A stretch of 64,000 nucleotides of DNA from Akanthomyces muscarius (Eukaryota; Ascomycota; Sordariomycetes; Hypocreales; Cordycipitaceae): assembly GCF_028009165.1 (NCBI RefSeq), contig NC_079241.1:7006001-7070000 (forward strand). Direction: 5' to 3'. The notes beneath the pieces are model-generated. The model had not been told where the DNA came from. It worked only from the letters and a program-made list of their open reading frames with translations, and made no database searches. Position numbers and translations under genes: made by a program. This document shows positions 1-11,721 of the stretch, one piece after another. The stretch's first letter is position 1, and every line of letters starts with the position of its first letter.

Positions 1-3000
1 ACGACTGCTAGAGAATGGTGGCTTAAAGATGCAAAGGACCACCAAAACGCAAACAGTATCGCTGTTAGTAAAAGGCAAGCACCGCGACGACACGCGAGTC
101 GTTTGAATAGGACCCATAAAAGAGAAATCAATGGGACGGAAAAGCATCTCGCTGTTCCAACAATGCCTCCATCTGGTCTAAGGGTACGATGTCTGGGTGT
201 CAGCTAGGTGTGTCAGCGGTTACTTTGAGCCTTGTGAGAGGCTTTTCTCCTTTCCATAAGCAGTACGTCCTACAGAGGCATATAAGAAATGTTTCCCTGT
301 CCTGTCCAACGACGACCTAAGCTGATGCAGTGGCAGCACACTCTATTGACACGCGGTGAAAGTTGTGTGGAAGTCTACAGCTTGTGAAGTACAATAGATC
401 TGTGCCTGGAAGAGGCAGAGAGACCCAGGCTCGACTCCTAGGCTCGGGGTTGTCATCCTTTGCGGTCTTTTTTTCTTTCTTTTTTGGGTTTGTGGCAATC
501 TGTTCTTTCCGTCTGAAAGGCACATGTGCAGCGTAGCTGGCTTTCAGCCAGGGCGCAAGGCAAAAAAAGCCACAAAAGTGCATGGCCGGCGGCGTATCTG
601 TGTATCTCGTAGCAGAAGGAAAAAAAAGTCAAAACTTGTGGGCAAGGTAAAGAGAACTCGCTCGACATGTTCGTGATTTGGACGAGACGAAACGAGACGC
701 TGTTGGCTGGCGAGCGCAGCGCACTGCCTGGTAATTTAGCTGCAGCCTTGCGAGCTTGGACAAGTTACCTTTACGGTGGTGGTAGATTGCCCAGAAAATG
801 TACAGCATGTAAGGAATGCTGTAGTCTCCGAGCTTGAACAACCAGGAACCGGAAGACACGGCCGGCAGGCCTTTCTTGCTTGGTGCGGGTTGGCTGGAGG
901 CATCTATCTGTTGGCTGTGATGGCTCGCTCCCGGTTGGTTGCTGGGCTGGCTGCGGCGTCATTTTGGCTCATTTCGTCTCGGGCGGCGATGGCGCGGAAG
1001 CCACTGCTCTGGGCTGCTCCTGGTAGGCTTTTGCCTTGCTCTCAAAAGTCTCCCTAAACAACTGTGTGAGGCGCCAGGCTGGCTGGACTTGGTGATATTC
1101 AGTCATATGCGCCCCACAGTATATATTCTACTTGATTTGCTGCAGGGTGGGAATGTTTGCGCTAGACATGCATGTTTCTCACCGGCGGCGCGGGGTTGAC
1201 TCCCAGTAGAAACATGTGTCCGGTGTCACACGCGGTGGGAGAAGAAGAGGATGACGAGAAAAAAAAACACTGTGACTCTCCTTCTGTCGATCAATGCCGA
1301 GAGGGACGAAAAGCCCGTGGCCCTGTCCTTGCGGATGCAGAGCGGATGGAGGTTGCTGCAGCGGCTGACCACTTGTCCGTTCCGAGACACGAAGACAGGT
1401 GAAAAAAAGCTTAACTTTTGAGGGGGAAGCAAACGCCCGCTGCCGACTGCGGGGTACCGAACCGAGTCCCCTAAATGAACGAAGCTGCAAATAGGGACTT
1501 TTCTTTGACGCGATCGGAAGGGCAACTTGACGTTAGTCCGTGGGTAGCGACTTTGGTTGCGTGTCGTCGTCGTGGTTGCAATGCTGCAGCTTCCCCGCCC
1601 ATCCTTTCTTCTTCCCTCCGTCTCTGCACCCCCACTTGTTAGGTAAAAGAGGGACAAGTCGACGAGTTTTCTTTCCTTCATAAAAGCCGGCAAGTGTCCA
1701 TGTCGATCTGCGTACGAGTCCCGAGGTGACGCGCCGGTTGACCCAGGAGGGGTTTGGGGAGTTGTCAGGCACCGGCCGGCCGGCATGGGAGGTTACAAAA
1801 CGCCTCACTGTCACCTGTCTGGGTATAAGATGGATGGGCGGATAAAATTAACCAGCAGGTTTTAGACTTCAGGCAGCTGTTTTATGTTTCAAGGACGGGA
1901 TGGACCATGACGTGGCATCCAGACGTAAGCTAGGCAGCTGAGTCGTGCAAGCTGTGCAAGCTGTTGGCTATGCTATATGCCCTCCTCCAGTGACGGCAAC
2001 AAGGGCAAACTGATTGACTGGAGACAGGGTCAAGAAAATGCAACATTGGCTCTGCCCTTGGAGGCGGCACCCACAAAGCCAACTAGTTACGTGCTCGGTC
2101 TGTCTCAGCCAGCACGCGACAATGACTAAAGCATGGCAGCGATGACTTTGCAGTACGGTCCGACAACCGACATGGGCATACCCGTACGCTTTGGAGTAAG
2201 TCTATTCACTCATGAGGCTTGTCGTCCATGGCCGGAGTTGGTCATAGTATTACTGGTACTCAATATAGCGTCCGGTAGCGGCCCCCACAGCGCATATTAA
2301 TACCAGCGGTGAAAAGATATCGTCCTTCTTCTTTATTTAGTTACCAGGCGACGATGATCTCTAGCGCGTTGGTACGCTACCCAGTACTTACTTGGTCCTG
2401 TTCAAGATACCCATTATGCACTCGGGCGCTGCCGTTAAATTGCGCTGCGGCACTTCCGGAGCCCTCCCTGCCGCTCGACTCGGACCGCCGATAGTTGAAA
2501 ATCAGGAATGCTCATCGGCCAAGGCAGCAAGCGATGTGCTGAGAACAAATTGACAATGCCAGTGAAAACAATCCTCTCCGCTTCCTGGTGCAGAATTCCT
2601 CCCACCATCTGTGACGGCCCCTCCCCGGCCAGTGGCGCGATATCACACTGCCAATGGGCGCCATGGTACCCTGTGCTGGACCGCCTCTCCCCTCCTTGTC
2701 AGTGTCGTACATTGCGAGCCGCTCTCACGTGGCCAGAAAAGGGCAGCGAAAAGCAGGTCAAGAAAGAGGGTGTCTTCGAAGACGACGGCGTTGTCGAGTA
2801 CACCCTACTACCATGGCATGTCGCTTGGCATTCGTCGAACAATAGAATGCCAATGTCACCAAGTCGGATATACTTGGTCAATCACCTGTCAATAGGAACA
2901 AGCCACAAGGTGAGGTGCGCCCCCTGGTAAGCCTTTTTATCCTGCTGTCCTTTGGTCCTCGGTACATGTCGGCTGCGATCTGGGCACTCCAGATCCAGGG

Positions 3001-4045
3001 CCCGCCAGCGCCCAGAGCCCCATCCCTCAACCCCCTGTAATCCACTGAAGGAGAGCCCTGGCTGGCTGCGTCAGTGGCTCAGCAGCCCGGTTGCAGCGGT
3101 CACCCTGCCACTGGTAGAAAGAATCAGGAAGAGGGTGAGGGGGGCACTAAACTGTCACCTGGCAGCACAAGCTTTTTTTTTTTTCTTTATTTTTTTCACC
3201 TTTGCTTCTCTCGTTATTCCGTGGGGGATTTGTGGCTTGCCCCTGTTTCTGCCTAGCGGTGTTTAAATATGGTTCGCGATAATTACAAGGCAGAGACGGG
3301 CGTCTTGTCCTTCCTTTTCCGTACCAAGAGCGAGGCCAGCTGGCCAGGCAATTGTCAGGATACTACCTAAGGAACTGGTACATACCTAGGTGGTTAGAGT
3401 GCTGAATGTGTACGAATAATGCAGCGCTACATCCGCTGTAAAAGCAGACCTCCTCTCCGCTGGCCAACCGCTAACCAGCCCGAAAACGGTCTGCATCGTC
3501 GCTCCCCATTAGCTCCCCCCAGGCTTGATTCTACTGGCTCCCGCCGACCCTCCCTCAGCCCACTGCGCTGCGCTGCGCTGCAAAGCCCGTCCAAGCCGAA
3601 AATCTCACAACATCTTCGCTCTCCACACTGCCAGGGCCTTCTTTTTTCTTTCTTCAACCACCCTCGCAGCCTGCCCACCGACAACATCGCCCGCCTGACG
3701 CTGCCCCAATCCCTCCAGCGACCGGCTTCAATCAACACCGCTGCAACGGCGCGCGGCTGCGCTCAACTTGCATCCATCGATTCCATCGACGCTCGCCGCA
3801 CCCACCCGCTCGATCGATTTATTTATCGCTACGGCAGTCAAGCCACGAAACGCATGCCGACCCTACTCTAGATCGATTGCTTACCCAGCCCTGGCCGCGC
3901 AACGCAGGCACGACATCCAGTCGCCCCTCCTCAACCCTTTATCCTCTCCCCTCCGGATCTAGCCATTCACCCTCCCTGCTGTTTGGTCCCGACCTTGCAA
4001 CAAGGTCCTGGGACCTCGCAGAGAGTGGGAGCCCCAGCGCTTCGC
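1..4045. other. gene-free 5' region upstream of acrB
   Basis: About 4 kb without a convincing gene. Short open frames on both strands lack recognisable domains and coding-like codon use. The last 600 bases (about 3420-4040) are strongly pyrimidine-rich on the plus strand, with many CCTCC and CTCCC runs, as is usual for promoter and leader sequence of filamentous-fungal housekeeping genes. A T-run lies near 3173-3195. I infer that this holds the acrB promoter and a long 5' leader. The left part may be the flank of a gene outside the window. No tRNA, repeat array or transposon ends were seen. Confidence 0.5.
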
Positions 4046-7009
4046 ATGCCTCGTGCGTCAGGCTCTGGCAAGCGACAATCCGGCGGCGGTCATCGCGACT
4101 CCAGGCAGGACAATGGATCTGTAACCTCCGGTAAACGGGGTTCCGGCAGAAAGAGCCAGTCCGGTAATACGGCAGCTTCTGCTTCTGCCAGGCCGCTCGA
4201 CAACGGTGCTGCTGTCTCAACCGCCTCGTCGCTTCACAACGGCCACGCCAACGGCCACGCCAACGGCACCGCCGCTGCACCCACCCATGTCGCTGCCAAG
4301 TGTCCCGTAGATGCCTCCGTTGCCACCCTCGTCGCCGACGACAAGGCCGCCGCCGACGCTGCCAGGAGAGCTTCTCTAGGCGCTGAATCCGAGTCATCGT
4401 CTGACCAGTTCCACAACGCCGCCACCCACGTCCAAGCCCCCAACGGCAACGCCAACGGCTCGCCCGTCGACAGCTCCCTCAGGCAGATTGACGTCAATGT
4501 CCTCAAGAACTCAGAGGTCCATCGCGACTCTGGAATCCTTGACATGGCTTCCACCGTCCTCCGGGCTCTTCCTATGCAAGACACCCTTGCAATCCTCATC
4601 ATACTCATGCACATCCCTACCATCTCCCTCTTGGGCATCTACGCCATCTTTGCCTGCATCACCTTTGTCCCGCCAGTCAGGACCAACTCGGGCATGAACC
4701 TCAATCTCGCCGAGATTTTCGACGGCAACTCCACCACCCCGTCGCTTGTCACTGTCGCCTGTATGGACATCTTCTTCCTGCTCATATGGCTCTTTCTTTG
4801 GGCCCCGATCCAGGACGCTGTTCTCGACCTTGCCAAGCCGGTCATTGCCATTACCCTCGGCGGCGCCACTCGCAACGATCCATCTTTTCGTGGTATTCGT
4901 ACCGGCTTTACTTGGGTCTTCATGTATCACATTATTCGTGGAACTCAATCACAATGGGGCCATCTCGTACCCGATATGCCCGAGGCCTGGCGCAAGGTTC
5001 TGTCCGAGGACACCCCTATAGGCTACTATAGCAAGCTCTACGAACAGTCAAGCCCCTATGCATGGATAAGAAGTATTTTCGCCATACATATATTAACCCA
5101 AAGCTTTCTGCGTTATGTACGAGAATGGTATTTGCGTCGCGAGAAAGGCGACTCCAACCCTCCAAATCCCAACGAACTAGAATCCGCCAAAAATCAGCCC
5201 GGCCAACTTGTCGCGCCCGACGCCGCCAATGACGCCAATACAAGCTTAAATCCAGCCGATACTGCAATATCCACGCCCACGCTGCCCCCGCCACCGCCCA
5301 CGCCGCAGCTGTCCACCGCCAAGAAGAGACGGAAGCAGAGTGCACAGGTCCGCCTGAAGCAGCCACTATGGGCTGCTCTGGCTAGCACCAAGATTGTCGT
5401 CGTCAAGGAATATCAGCTCTCTCACGCGCCATCCGAGTCCGCCGGCGCCAACGCCACTGACATTCACAACCTGGGCAATGCTCCTTTTGACCGCGAGCCG
5501 AGGCAGATTTGGATATCCTACATCGGCAGTGACGAGATCTGCTTTAACACGAGTTACTTTGCACATGCCGAATTCGAGCCCGTTTCGTCTCCCGCGGAAC
5601 CGGATCCAGAGGCACCCCCTCGACCGACCGGAATCGATACCACCAAGCCCTTCTACGTCAAGGTGAACAATGCCTTTTGGCAGCCCACGCGCATGCATGC
5701 CGTCAAGGAACCCGATGACGAGCCAAGCGAAGCTTCGCGCTGGACTGGAGACATTTACGGTCTGCGCCCGGCATCCAAGTATGTCTGCGAGTTTGTCGAC
5801 AGCCGCACGGACAAGGTCCTCTTTACCGCCAGCATTCGCACCGTCAAAGAAGCGCTGCGATCCAAGGATGGCTTGTCACCAATGATTGCCGAGGGGCCGC
5901 AGTCGCTGCGCCCTGATTCGCCCGTCACCACGCTCAAGACATCCATCGAAGCCGCTCAGGTAAAGCTCACGGAGGAGAAGAATCGCCTCAAAAACTCTCG
6001 CAAGGACTGCAAGATTCGCATCAACGCGCTCAAAAAGGAAAACGAAGCCACCGACAACCAGCTCGCCACGGCCGGAAACAGCGACGAGAAGCATCGACAA
6101 AAGATTCGCCAGCAGGACATTTTGCGTACTCAGGCAGAACGTGAGGCCGAAGAGCTTGCGGATACTGTCAAACGCTACGACTCGTCTCCAGAGCTCCTTG
6201 AAAGGAAGAAAAAGGTCGAACGCACTTGCTCGATGGAAAAGAAGATATTTGACGCTGCCCAGAAGGAATTCAACAAGCACCGATCTGAGCTGGAGAGCGA
6301 AGTCAAGGCCAAGGAGGTGGAGCGATCGAACCTCAACACCCGTCGAAACAAGATCGCGACCCGCATTGCCAAGGTGGACAATGAGCTTGTCAATCTCACT
6401 GATGCCAACAGCCGGGGGCTCAACGAGGCAGAGCGCCGCAAGCAGGAGCGAAACGCCCGCATGGAAAATATTACCGCTATTGAGCAAAACTACGAGGAAC
6501 GCATTCGCAAAGCCCGCGATGAGAACAACGTCCGTGTCGATGCGGTCATCAATCTCCAGCAGCAGCTTGAAACCATTCAATCGACCATGTCTGCCGGCAA
6601 TGGCGTCATGATGGATAATCTTGATTCTGGCATGACACCGTTCCCACCGCCGCAGTCAGCTCCATGGAATCCAAGTGCCGGACAAGCTGCCTTTTCCGGT
6701 AGCCTCTGGCCTGTCACGTCGGGTGACTTGCAGCCGTCTCTGTCCGGTACTGCGCTTCCTCCATCTACAATGGGGTGGCAAGGCCCCGTGACAATGGCAG
6801 CCAACGAGAATGCCGCAGCGAGAATGCGCAGCTCTAGTATGCTAAGCGACGTTAGCGGCTTCACCGGCTCCAGTGATGGCAGTCCTGATGCGTCGCCCTT
6901 CTTTCCGTACAATCAGCCGATTGGAAAGGCTGGCCACGGCCACCGCGGTATTGGTGCCAACAGAAGCAACGGAAGCAGCGGCAGCGGCGCAGACGGCAGC
7001 CCTATCTAA
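4046..7009 (+). CDS. acrB: AcrB-type ubiquitination network signalling membrane protein
   Basis: Single exon of 987 aa. The first ATG of the frame is at 4046 (MPRASGSGKR); upstream the frame opens only with non-ATG codons, so this start is preferred. The N-terminus (about 1-160) is low complexity, with Gly/Ser/Asn/Ala runs including repeated NGHA units. Hydrophobic segments follow at about 178-210 and 233-275, with weaker ones near 285-300 and 340-360. Next come a Pro-rich linker, a beta-rich region (about 490-600, perhaps fibronectin-like), a long charged coiled coil (about 628-848) and a Ser/Gly-rich tail. This order matches fungal AcrB, a coiled-coil membrane protein which in Aspergillus nidulans affects acriflavine resistance and works with the CreB/CreC deubiquitination network in carbon catabolite regulation. 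The assignment rests on recognising the overall family pattern. Membrane anchoring is inferred from the hydrophobic segments. No intron is needed. Confidence 0.8.
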   Translation: MPRASGSGKRQSGGGHRDSRQDNGSVTSGKRGSGRKSQSGNTAASASARPLDNGAAVSTASSLHNGHANGHANGTAAAPTHVAAKCPVDASVATLVADDKAAADAARRASLGAESESSSDQFHNAATHVQAPNGNANGSPVDSSLRQIDVNVLKNSEVHRDSGILDMASTVLRALPMQDTLAILIILMHIPTISLLGIYAIFACITFVPPVRTNSGMNLNLAEIFDGNSTTPSLVTVACMDIFFLLIWLFLWAPIQDAVLDLAKPVIAITLGGATRNDPSFRGIRTGFTWVFMYHIIRGTQSQWGHLVPDMPEAWRKVLSEDTPIGYYSKLYEQSSPYAWIRSIFAIHILTQSFLRYVREWYLRREKGDSNPPNPNELESAKNQPGQLVAPDAANDANTSLNPADTAISTPTLPPPPPTPQLSTAKKRRKQSAQVRLKQPLWAALASTKIVVVKEYQLSHAPSESAGANATDIHNLGNAPFDREPRQIWISYIGSDEICFNTSYFAHAEFEPVSSPAEPDPEAPPRPTGIDTTKPFYVKVNNAFWQPTRMHAVKEPDDEPSEASRWTGDIYGLRPASKYVCEFVDSRTDKVLFTASIRTVKEALRSKDGLSPMIAEGPQSLRPDSPVTTLKTSIEAAQVKLTEEKNRLKNSRKDCKIRINALKKENEATDNQLATAGNSDEKHRQKIRQQDILRTQAEREAEELADTVKRYDSSPELLERKKKVERTCSMEKKIFDAAQKEFNKHRSELESEVKAKEVERSNLNTRRNKIATRIAKVDNELVNLTDANSRGLNEAERRKQERNARMENITAIEQNYEERIRKARDENNVRVDAVINLQQQLETIQSTMSAGNGVMMDNLDSGMTPFPPPQSAPWNPSAGQAAFSGSLWPVTSGDLQPSLSGTALPPSTMGWQGPVTMAANENAAARMRSSSMLSDVSGFTGSSDGSPDASPFFPYNQPIGKAGHGHRGIGANRSNGSSGSGADGSPI

Positions 7010-7548
7010 CTTTTGTGCCATGCTCATGGTCCACGGGAGAAAGGTTCAATGTGTGCAGCGTATGCAGTTGGAATAACAGCGGTTAGGTGTAGTCTAACAC
7101 GATGGTTCTTTTAATCTCTGCTCTGGCCTGTGATGATGAATTCATAAAAATAAAAGTAAAAGATGTACGGATTAGACGAGGCAAGTTGCACTGTAATTGC
7201 AGCGCGTGCATGACGGACCTCGTTTGAGATTTGTATTGCTCCACAGGCAACCTGCCGTCACCACCAAAAAGCTAGGGCCAGCCAGGGACCTTTCCATACA
7301 ACGCCATCCCCTGCATTTTCCCAAGACAACGCGTTAGCGGCGGACCGACTAGGGACAAGTAGGCAATCAGGCTAATCTACCTACTCGTTGTTTACGTTGA
7401 ATTTCGTCCATCGACCCTCAGGACAAATCATCGACAGAGCTTCCACGAGAACCGACCGACACATACCTACGAGACCCAAGGGAACGTCAGAAAGAGAGCT
7501 GCCCTGCAGCTGGAAGAACCGCCCTCGAGAAATGACGTGACAGCAGCC
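7010..7548. other. spacer between acrB and the FHIP gene
   Basis: 539 bases holding the acrB 3' end and the leader of the next gene. An AATAAA at 7149-7154, about 140 bases after the acrB stop, is a plausible polyadenylation signal. The remainder is AT-mixed with no open frame of note. Confidence 0.5.
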
Positions 7549-10500
7549 ATGGACTTTGTAAGTTTTGGTCAATTTTACCCTGTCGGATCACTCTAGCCCT
7601 CGGTGGAAACGGGATCGAACGATGGGAGGACGGGCGTTTTTTTCGACAACAACAGACGAATGCAATGCAGACCCCGCACGCGACGCAGCACCGGACGCTG
7701 GAAAATGCATAGCCTGCTGTGGCGAGGCGGCGGCTTTGATTGAAGCTGGAGGAAAACACACCATGAAGTTGGGAGACAGGACAGTTTTGCTAACGAGGCG
7801 GGCGTCGAAATAGTGGTCGCGACTGTTAAGCCCCTTGTCGGCTGGGTCATCTCGGCAGGACCAGGCCAAGGACCCTTCGAAACGACTCCATCGCTTCGAA
7901 AAGGAATACGGCAGCCTACTAGTAAGCTTTGCTACAACTCGAACACACACACATGTAGCATGGCCCTGTGCTGACACCACCAGGCAACATGGCGAACTTC
8001 GTCCAACCTCGTCCGCGACAGCGACGCCGCCGAAACGCTCGAGATTCGCCTCCAGGAGCTCACCAACATTCTTAGCGACGAATCGCGCCGGCCACTACCG
8101 CACCCGTGCATTCAGTACGCCTCGATCAAGCAGATCTACGTGCCGATTGGCAAAATCGCGACGACGTCCTACAACGAGTGGATCATCAAAGAGGCCGTCC
8201 TCTTCTTCGCCACGCTCATCGAGAGCGAAGAGGAGGCTTTCGTTGAGAACCCAGCTTTTTCGGCGAGCCTGACGAACCTGCTCGTGCGTATCACCGGCGT
8301 CAACAGCGTCCGCCTGGGGCTGGACACGGAGTCGCGCGTTGTGGAGCTCGCGTTCAACATCACCACCAAGATCCGCCTCGACCCGGACATCCTGCCCGCG
8401 TGGTTCAAGGCCGGGCAGGCGGCGGCGCAGTTTACCAGCGAGCGCGGCCAGGACGTGCAGGACCGGTTTGCGGGCCGTTCGCAGCGCGCCGACTTCCCGC
8501 TGTTTTACATCCTGATGGACTACATCCACCATGAAGGCAAGGTCGGCGACTTTGCGCGGACGGGCCTGCTGTACATAATCGAGGCGGCGTCCAACTCGGC
8601 GGCGCTGGAGCAGTGGATCGTCGAGAGTGACCTGTCGACGCTCATGGCCACAGGCCTCGGCGCGCTGTACAGCCAGCTGAGCCGCAAGCTCGTCATTGAC
8701 CACCTCCCGCACGACCTGCCCCCGATCCTGGCCCTTTCCGACTACGAGCACCCGACGTCAAGCTATGAAATTGTGAGCTCGTGCGCGCCCGAGTTCCAGT
8801 CGCACCTCGAGACGTTTCTCTCGCATCTCTTGTTCTGGCAGGACGTGCTGAACCACTGTAGGTCGGTGGAGGTCAAGTCGACGCTTCTGGAGCACTTTCA
8901 GGTCATTTTCCTGCAACAACTATTGTACGTGTGCAGTTGGTCAGGATGGAAACGAAACTTGCTGACGAGACAGATATCCCTCGCTTCTTGAGTCTTCAGA
9001 TATCGACGGCGGCTCATCGGTTGCTGTGCTGACATATCTGCGCCGTATCCTCGAGTCGCTCGACCACCCCGACATGATTAACCTTATTCTACATTATCTT
9101 CTCGCTCTACCAGACGGCAGCTCGTCGGCCAAGAGTGCGCCGCCGCGACCCAAGATTAGCGCCGCCCGCCGCCGCAAATCTATGGATCTAGCCACCATGA
9201 TGGCGTCCAAGACGGATATGACGGTGACGCCGATCCTCTTTAACCTTGTCGATCTCGTTCTCGCGTGCTTGCGCTCGCGCAACCAGCAAACCATCCACGT
9301 CACGCTGCAGCTGGTGTCGGCGATTCTTAAGAGGCACCACCGTTACGCCATCATCACTCTCCTCAAAACCGAGGTGCTGCCCAGTCGCACGGTGAACCGC
9401 ACTGTCGGTGCGCACGAGCAGGAGATTGAGTATCTCATGGACCTGGCTAGCTCTATTGGCGGCTACGGGAACTTTGACGACACGTATCAGAATATTCTGC
9501 GAGATACCATGGTGCGACTCGAGAGCCACCCGTGCTCACTGAAGCTCGTCGCTCCCAAGGTCTCGACAAACAATCACAGGCTGCCGGCCATACCGGATAG
9601 TCTACCTGGCGCCCCACGCGACGTACGCGAGCATACGCTGCGCATGGATGACCCGTTGCTTAACTCCATACTGGATCTTCTTGATGGCTTCTTCATGAAC
9701 CCCGTCGAGACGAATCTGTCCGTTACCGAGACGATTGTCGACCTTGCCGTTTGTGGATACATGAGCATAGAGGGTTGGCTGGCACGCAGTCCTTCCACAT
9801 ATGACTATGGTGACGACGATGAGGACGACGGCAACACGACTGCCGGCTTTACATCGACTACAGCAAGCGAAGCCGATGTGCAGCGTGCAGCTTCTGACGC
9901 GCCTGATGCGGAGGAGGAAGTTAGCTCCGCTGAGTCGTCAGAGGAGACCGATCTCCTCAAAACCATGGAGCGATGCCGACAGCGTCCGGTCTGGAACAGC
10001 GAGTCTCTGCCGCGCATTCTTAACATGCTCAAGCGGCTGTGCGACCAGGTCAACAACTACAAAACCAGCATCCCCCGCTTCAACGAGCTGCTCCAGCAAC
10101 GCCGCGATGCCTTTCACACTGCAGACTCGATCCTGGACACTCCGGCGCCGCCACCACCGCCGGCGCCCTCGTCTATGGCGCCCGCACCGATACGCTCCCC
10201 TATGCCGGGGACACCGGACCGTCCTGGCAGCCTGGACGAGATTATTCGCACCGGCTCCCCGTCCAAGCCCTCTGCCCTAGAAGGGTTCGCGCAGCGTCTG
10301 CTCTCGGAGCTGGGCACACCCAGCCGATCTTCCAGTCCTCGCGCCGGAGGCAAAAAGGAGTCGCGGTCGCCATCCGGCACTAGCACGCCCAGTGGCTCCG
10401 GCGCCAGCGAACAGCTTCCTGTGCGTCCGCCGCTGCCGCCAAAGGAGTATTCATCGTCTCCATATGCAGCGGGCGGGCATGACCGCAGCATCTCGCCGAG

Positions 10501-10924
10501 CAACGGTGGCATCGGCGTCCGCCCCCCGCACGCCGACCGCGACGGCATTAGTGTTAGCCAGACGGCCGAGTACGCCGCCATGGACCAGAGCATCTTGGCC
10601 AAGCGCGTAGGTTTGCCGCCAGAGCCTTCTGTCAAGCCAATTCCACTGGACCTGACGTATCGTCCGCCGCCAGAGTCGACCTCGGATGACGAGGAGGAAG
10701 ATGATGATGATGAAGGCCACTTTCAGGACGATGATGATGATGGGGATGTGGCTATTGCGCCGGATGATTCGGAGACGGGAAGCGTGCTTGACGATGGCGG
10801 CAATGAGAATGTTTCGGTGTCGCACGTGCTGACCAATGTCATCATCTTTCAGAGCTTCCTGATGGAGTTGGCGAGTCTGATGCAGGTCCGCGCGGGGTTG
10901 TTTGACGAGGTGCGCTATGTGTAG
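7549..10924 (+). CDS. fhipA: FHIP / RAI16-like Hook-interacting protein (FhipA type)
   Basis: Four exons: 7549-7557, 7814-7921, 7984-8924 and 8974-10924, giving 1002 aa. Exon 1 encodes only Met-Asp-Phe. It joins exon 2 through GTAAGT and a TAG acceptor 20 nt after a TGCTAAC branch site, giving MDFWSRLL, the characteristic FHIP start. The donors of introns 2 and 3 are GTAAGC and GTACGT. Residues about 36-550 form the helical RAI16-like (UPF0518) region; a motif such as ILHYLLALPDG sits in its C-terminal half. The tail is Pro/Ser-rich, then strongly acidic with Asp/Glu runs (about 900-950), and ends in a short hydrophobic helix. In A. nidulans FhipA joins FTS and Hook in the complex that links dynein to early endosomes. 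That role here is inferred from family membership. The gene runs in the same direction as acrB, with its own promoter. Confidence 0.82.
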
Positions 10925-11100
10925 AGTTCAACAGAAGAGAAAAACAATGTGTGGAAAGGAGAAATTGAAGACGCGTTATTTTTATTTCTTTTTAATTAGT
11001 ACATAGATGGAATATGGAATGGTGGGTGGGGGCTGGAGGGGAATGGTTGACATGGCATTGCTTATACATACATTATACCTCTTGTCTATTTTTATTTAGT

Positions 11101-11712
11101 CTATACAACTGTCGATAATGATGCCTCCTCTCCCTCCCTGGACTGACTGCCGCGTCTCAAAATCTGTAAAATCTCTTCAGCACACTCTTCTGGCGCCCTG
11201 TCCTTTGTATAAATTGTGTACTTGGCCAGTCGCCCATTACTCTCATGCGTCAAAAAGTGCCGATTCAGACCCAGCTCCTTGCCTCTTCTCGCCTCCATAA
11301 TCCGCGCCGCCTCGTCGACGTCCTCGCACGGCAAAACCAGAAAGACGTGCTCAAAAGGCGCCATGAGCGCCTCCACGGCAGCCAGCTCCTCTGGGTTGTC
11401 GTAGACGGAGTGGCCGGCGCCGAAATCGAGTATCTTGCCAAAGAACTCGTCTGGCTGGCGCGCAGCGTTGCCGAGGATGTGGCAGACGGCCTGGAACTCG
11501 AAGACGGTCCAGTGCGCGTAAAAGGCCCACAGGCCGTGGGTGTCATAGATGGACTGCGCGACGGCGGGGGAGTAGCCGTACGGCGCATACAGGGCGTCGC
11601 GGTGGCGGTCGAGGCTGTAGAGCGGCTTGGCGAGCGAGGTGGCGAGGAGGGCGCCGATGGTGGACTTGCCGGCGCCTTCGGGACCGATGAGTATGATGGT
11701 TTTGCTTTCCAT
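11101..11712 (-). CDS. small P-loop NTPase, shikimate/adenylate kinase-like
   Basis: Single exon. The start at 11712 gives 203 aa beginning MESKTIILIG; another ATG three codons upstream (11721) is possible. A Walker A motif GPEGAGKST lies at residues 10-18, directly after the first beta strand, as in shikimate-kinase and gluconate-kinase folds. A later strand followed by an acidic stretch (FLVLPCEDVDEAARI) fits the Walker B/lid region of such small kinases. The length is normal for this class. The substrate cannot be told from sequence. A TATATATA/TATAAATA run lies only about 10-30 bases upstream of the start codon, so the 5' leader is either very short or transcription does not use that run. 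The gene converges on the FHIP gene with 176 bases between stops. Fungal proteins of this kind are usually annotated only as P-loop hydrolases. Confidence 0.75.
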   Translation of the reverse strand: MESKTIILIGPEGAGKSTIGALLATSLAKPLYSLDRHRDALYAPYGYSPAVAQSIYDTHGLWAFYAHWTVFEFQAVCHILGNAARQPDEFFGKILDFGAGHSVYDNPEELAAVEALMAPFEHVFLVLPCEDVDEAARIMEARRGKELGLNRHFLTHESNGRLAKYTIYTKDRAPEECAEEILQILRRGSQSREGEEASLSTVV

Positions 11713-11721
11713 TCTGAACAT

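Noticed and set aside
380..450. tRNA-like B-box sequence (GGCTCGACTCC)
   Set aside because: No matching A box, acceptor stem or cloverleaf could be drawn on either strand.
3983..4045. N-terminal extension of AcrB
   Set aside because: The frame opens here only with TTG; the first ATG is at 4046 and gives a sensible N-terminus.
5876..6580. 234-codon minus-strand frame with Leu-rich segments resembling membrane helices
   Set aside because: It is the antisense reading of the acrB coiled coil; Lys/Glu codons read backwards give Leu/Phe.
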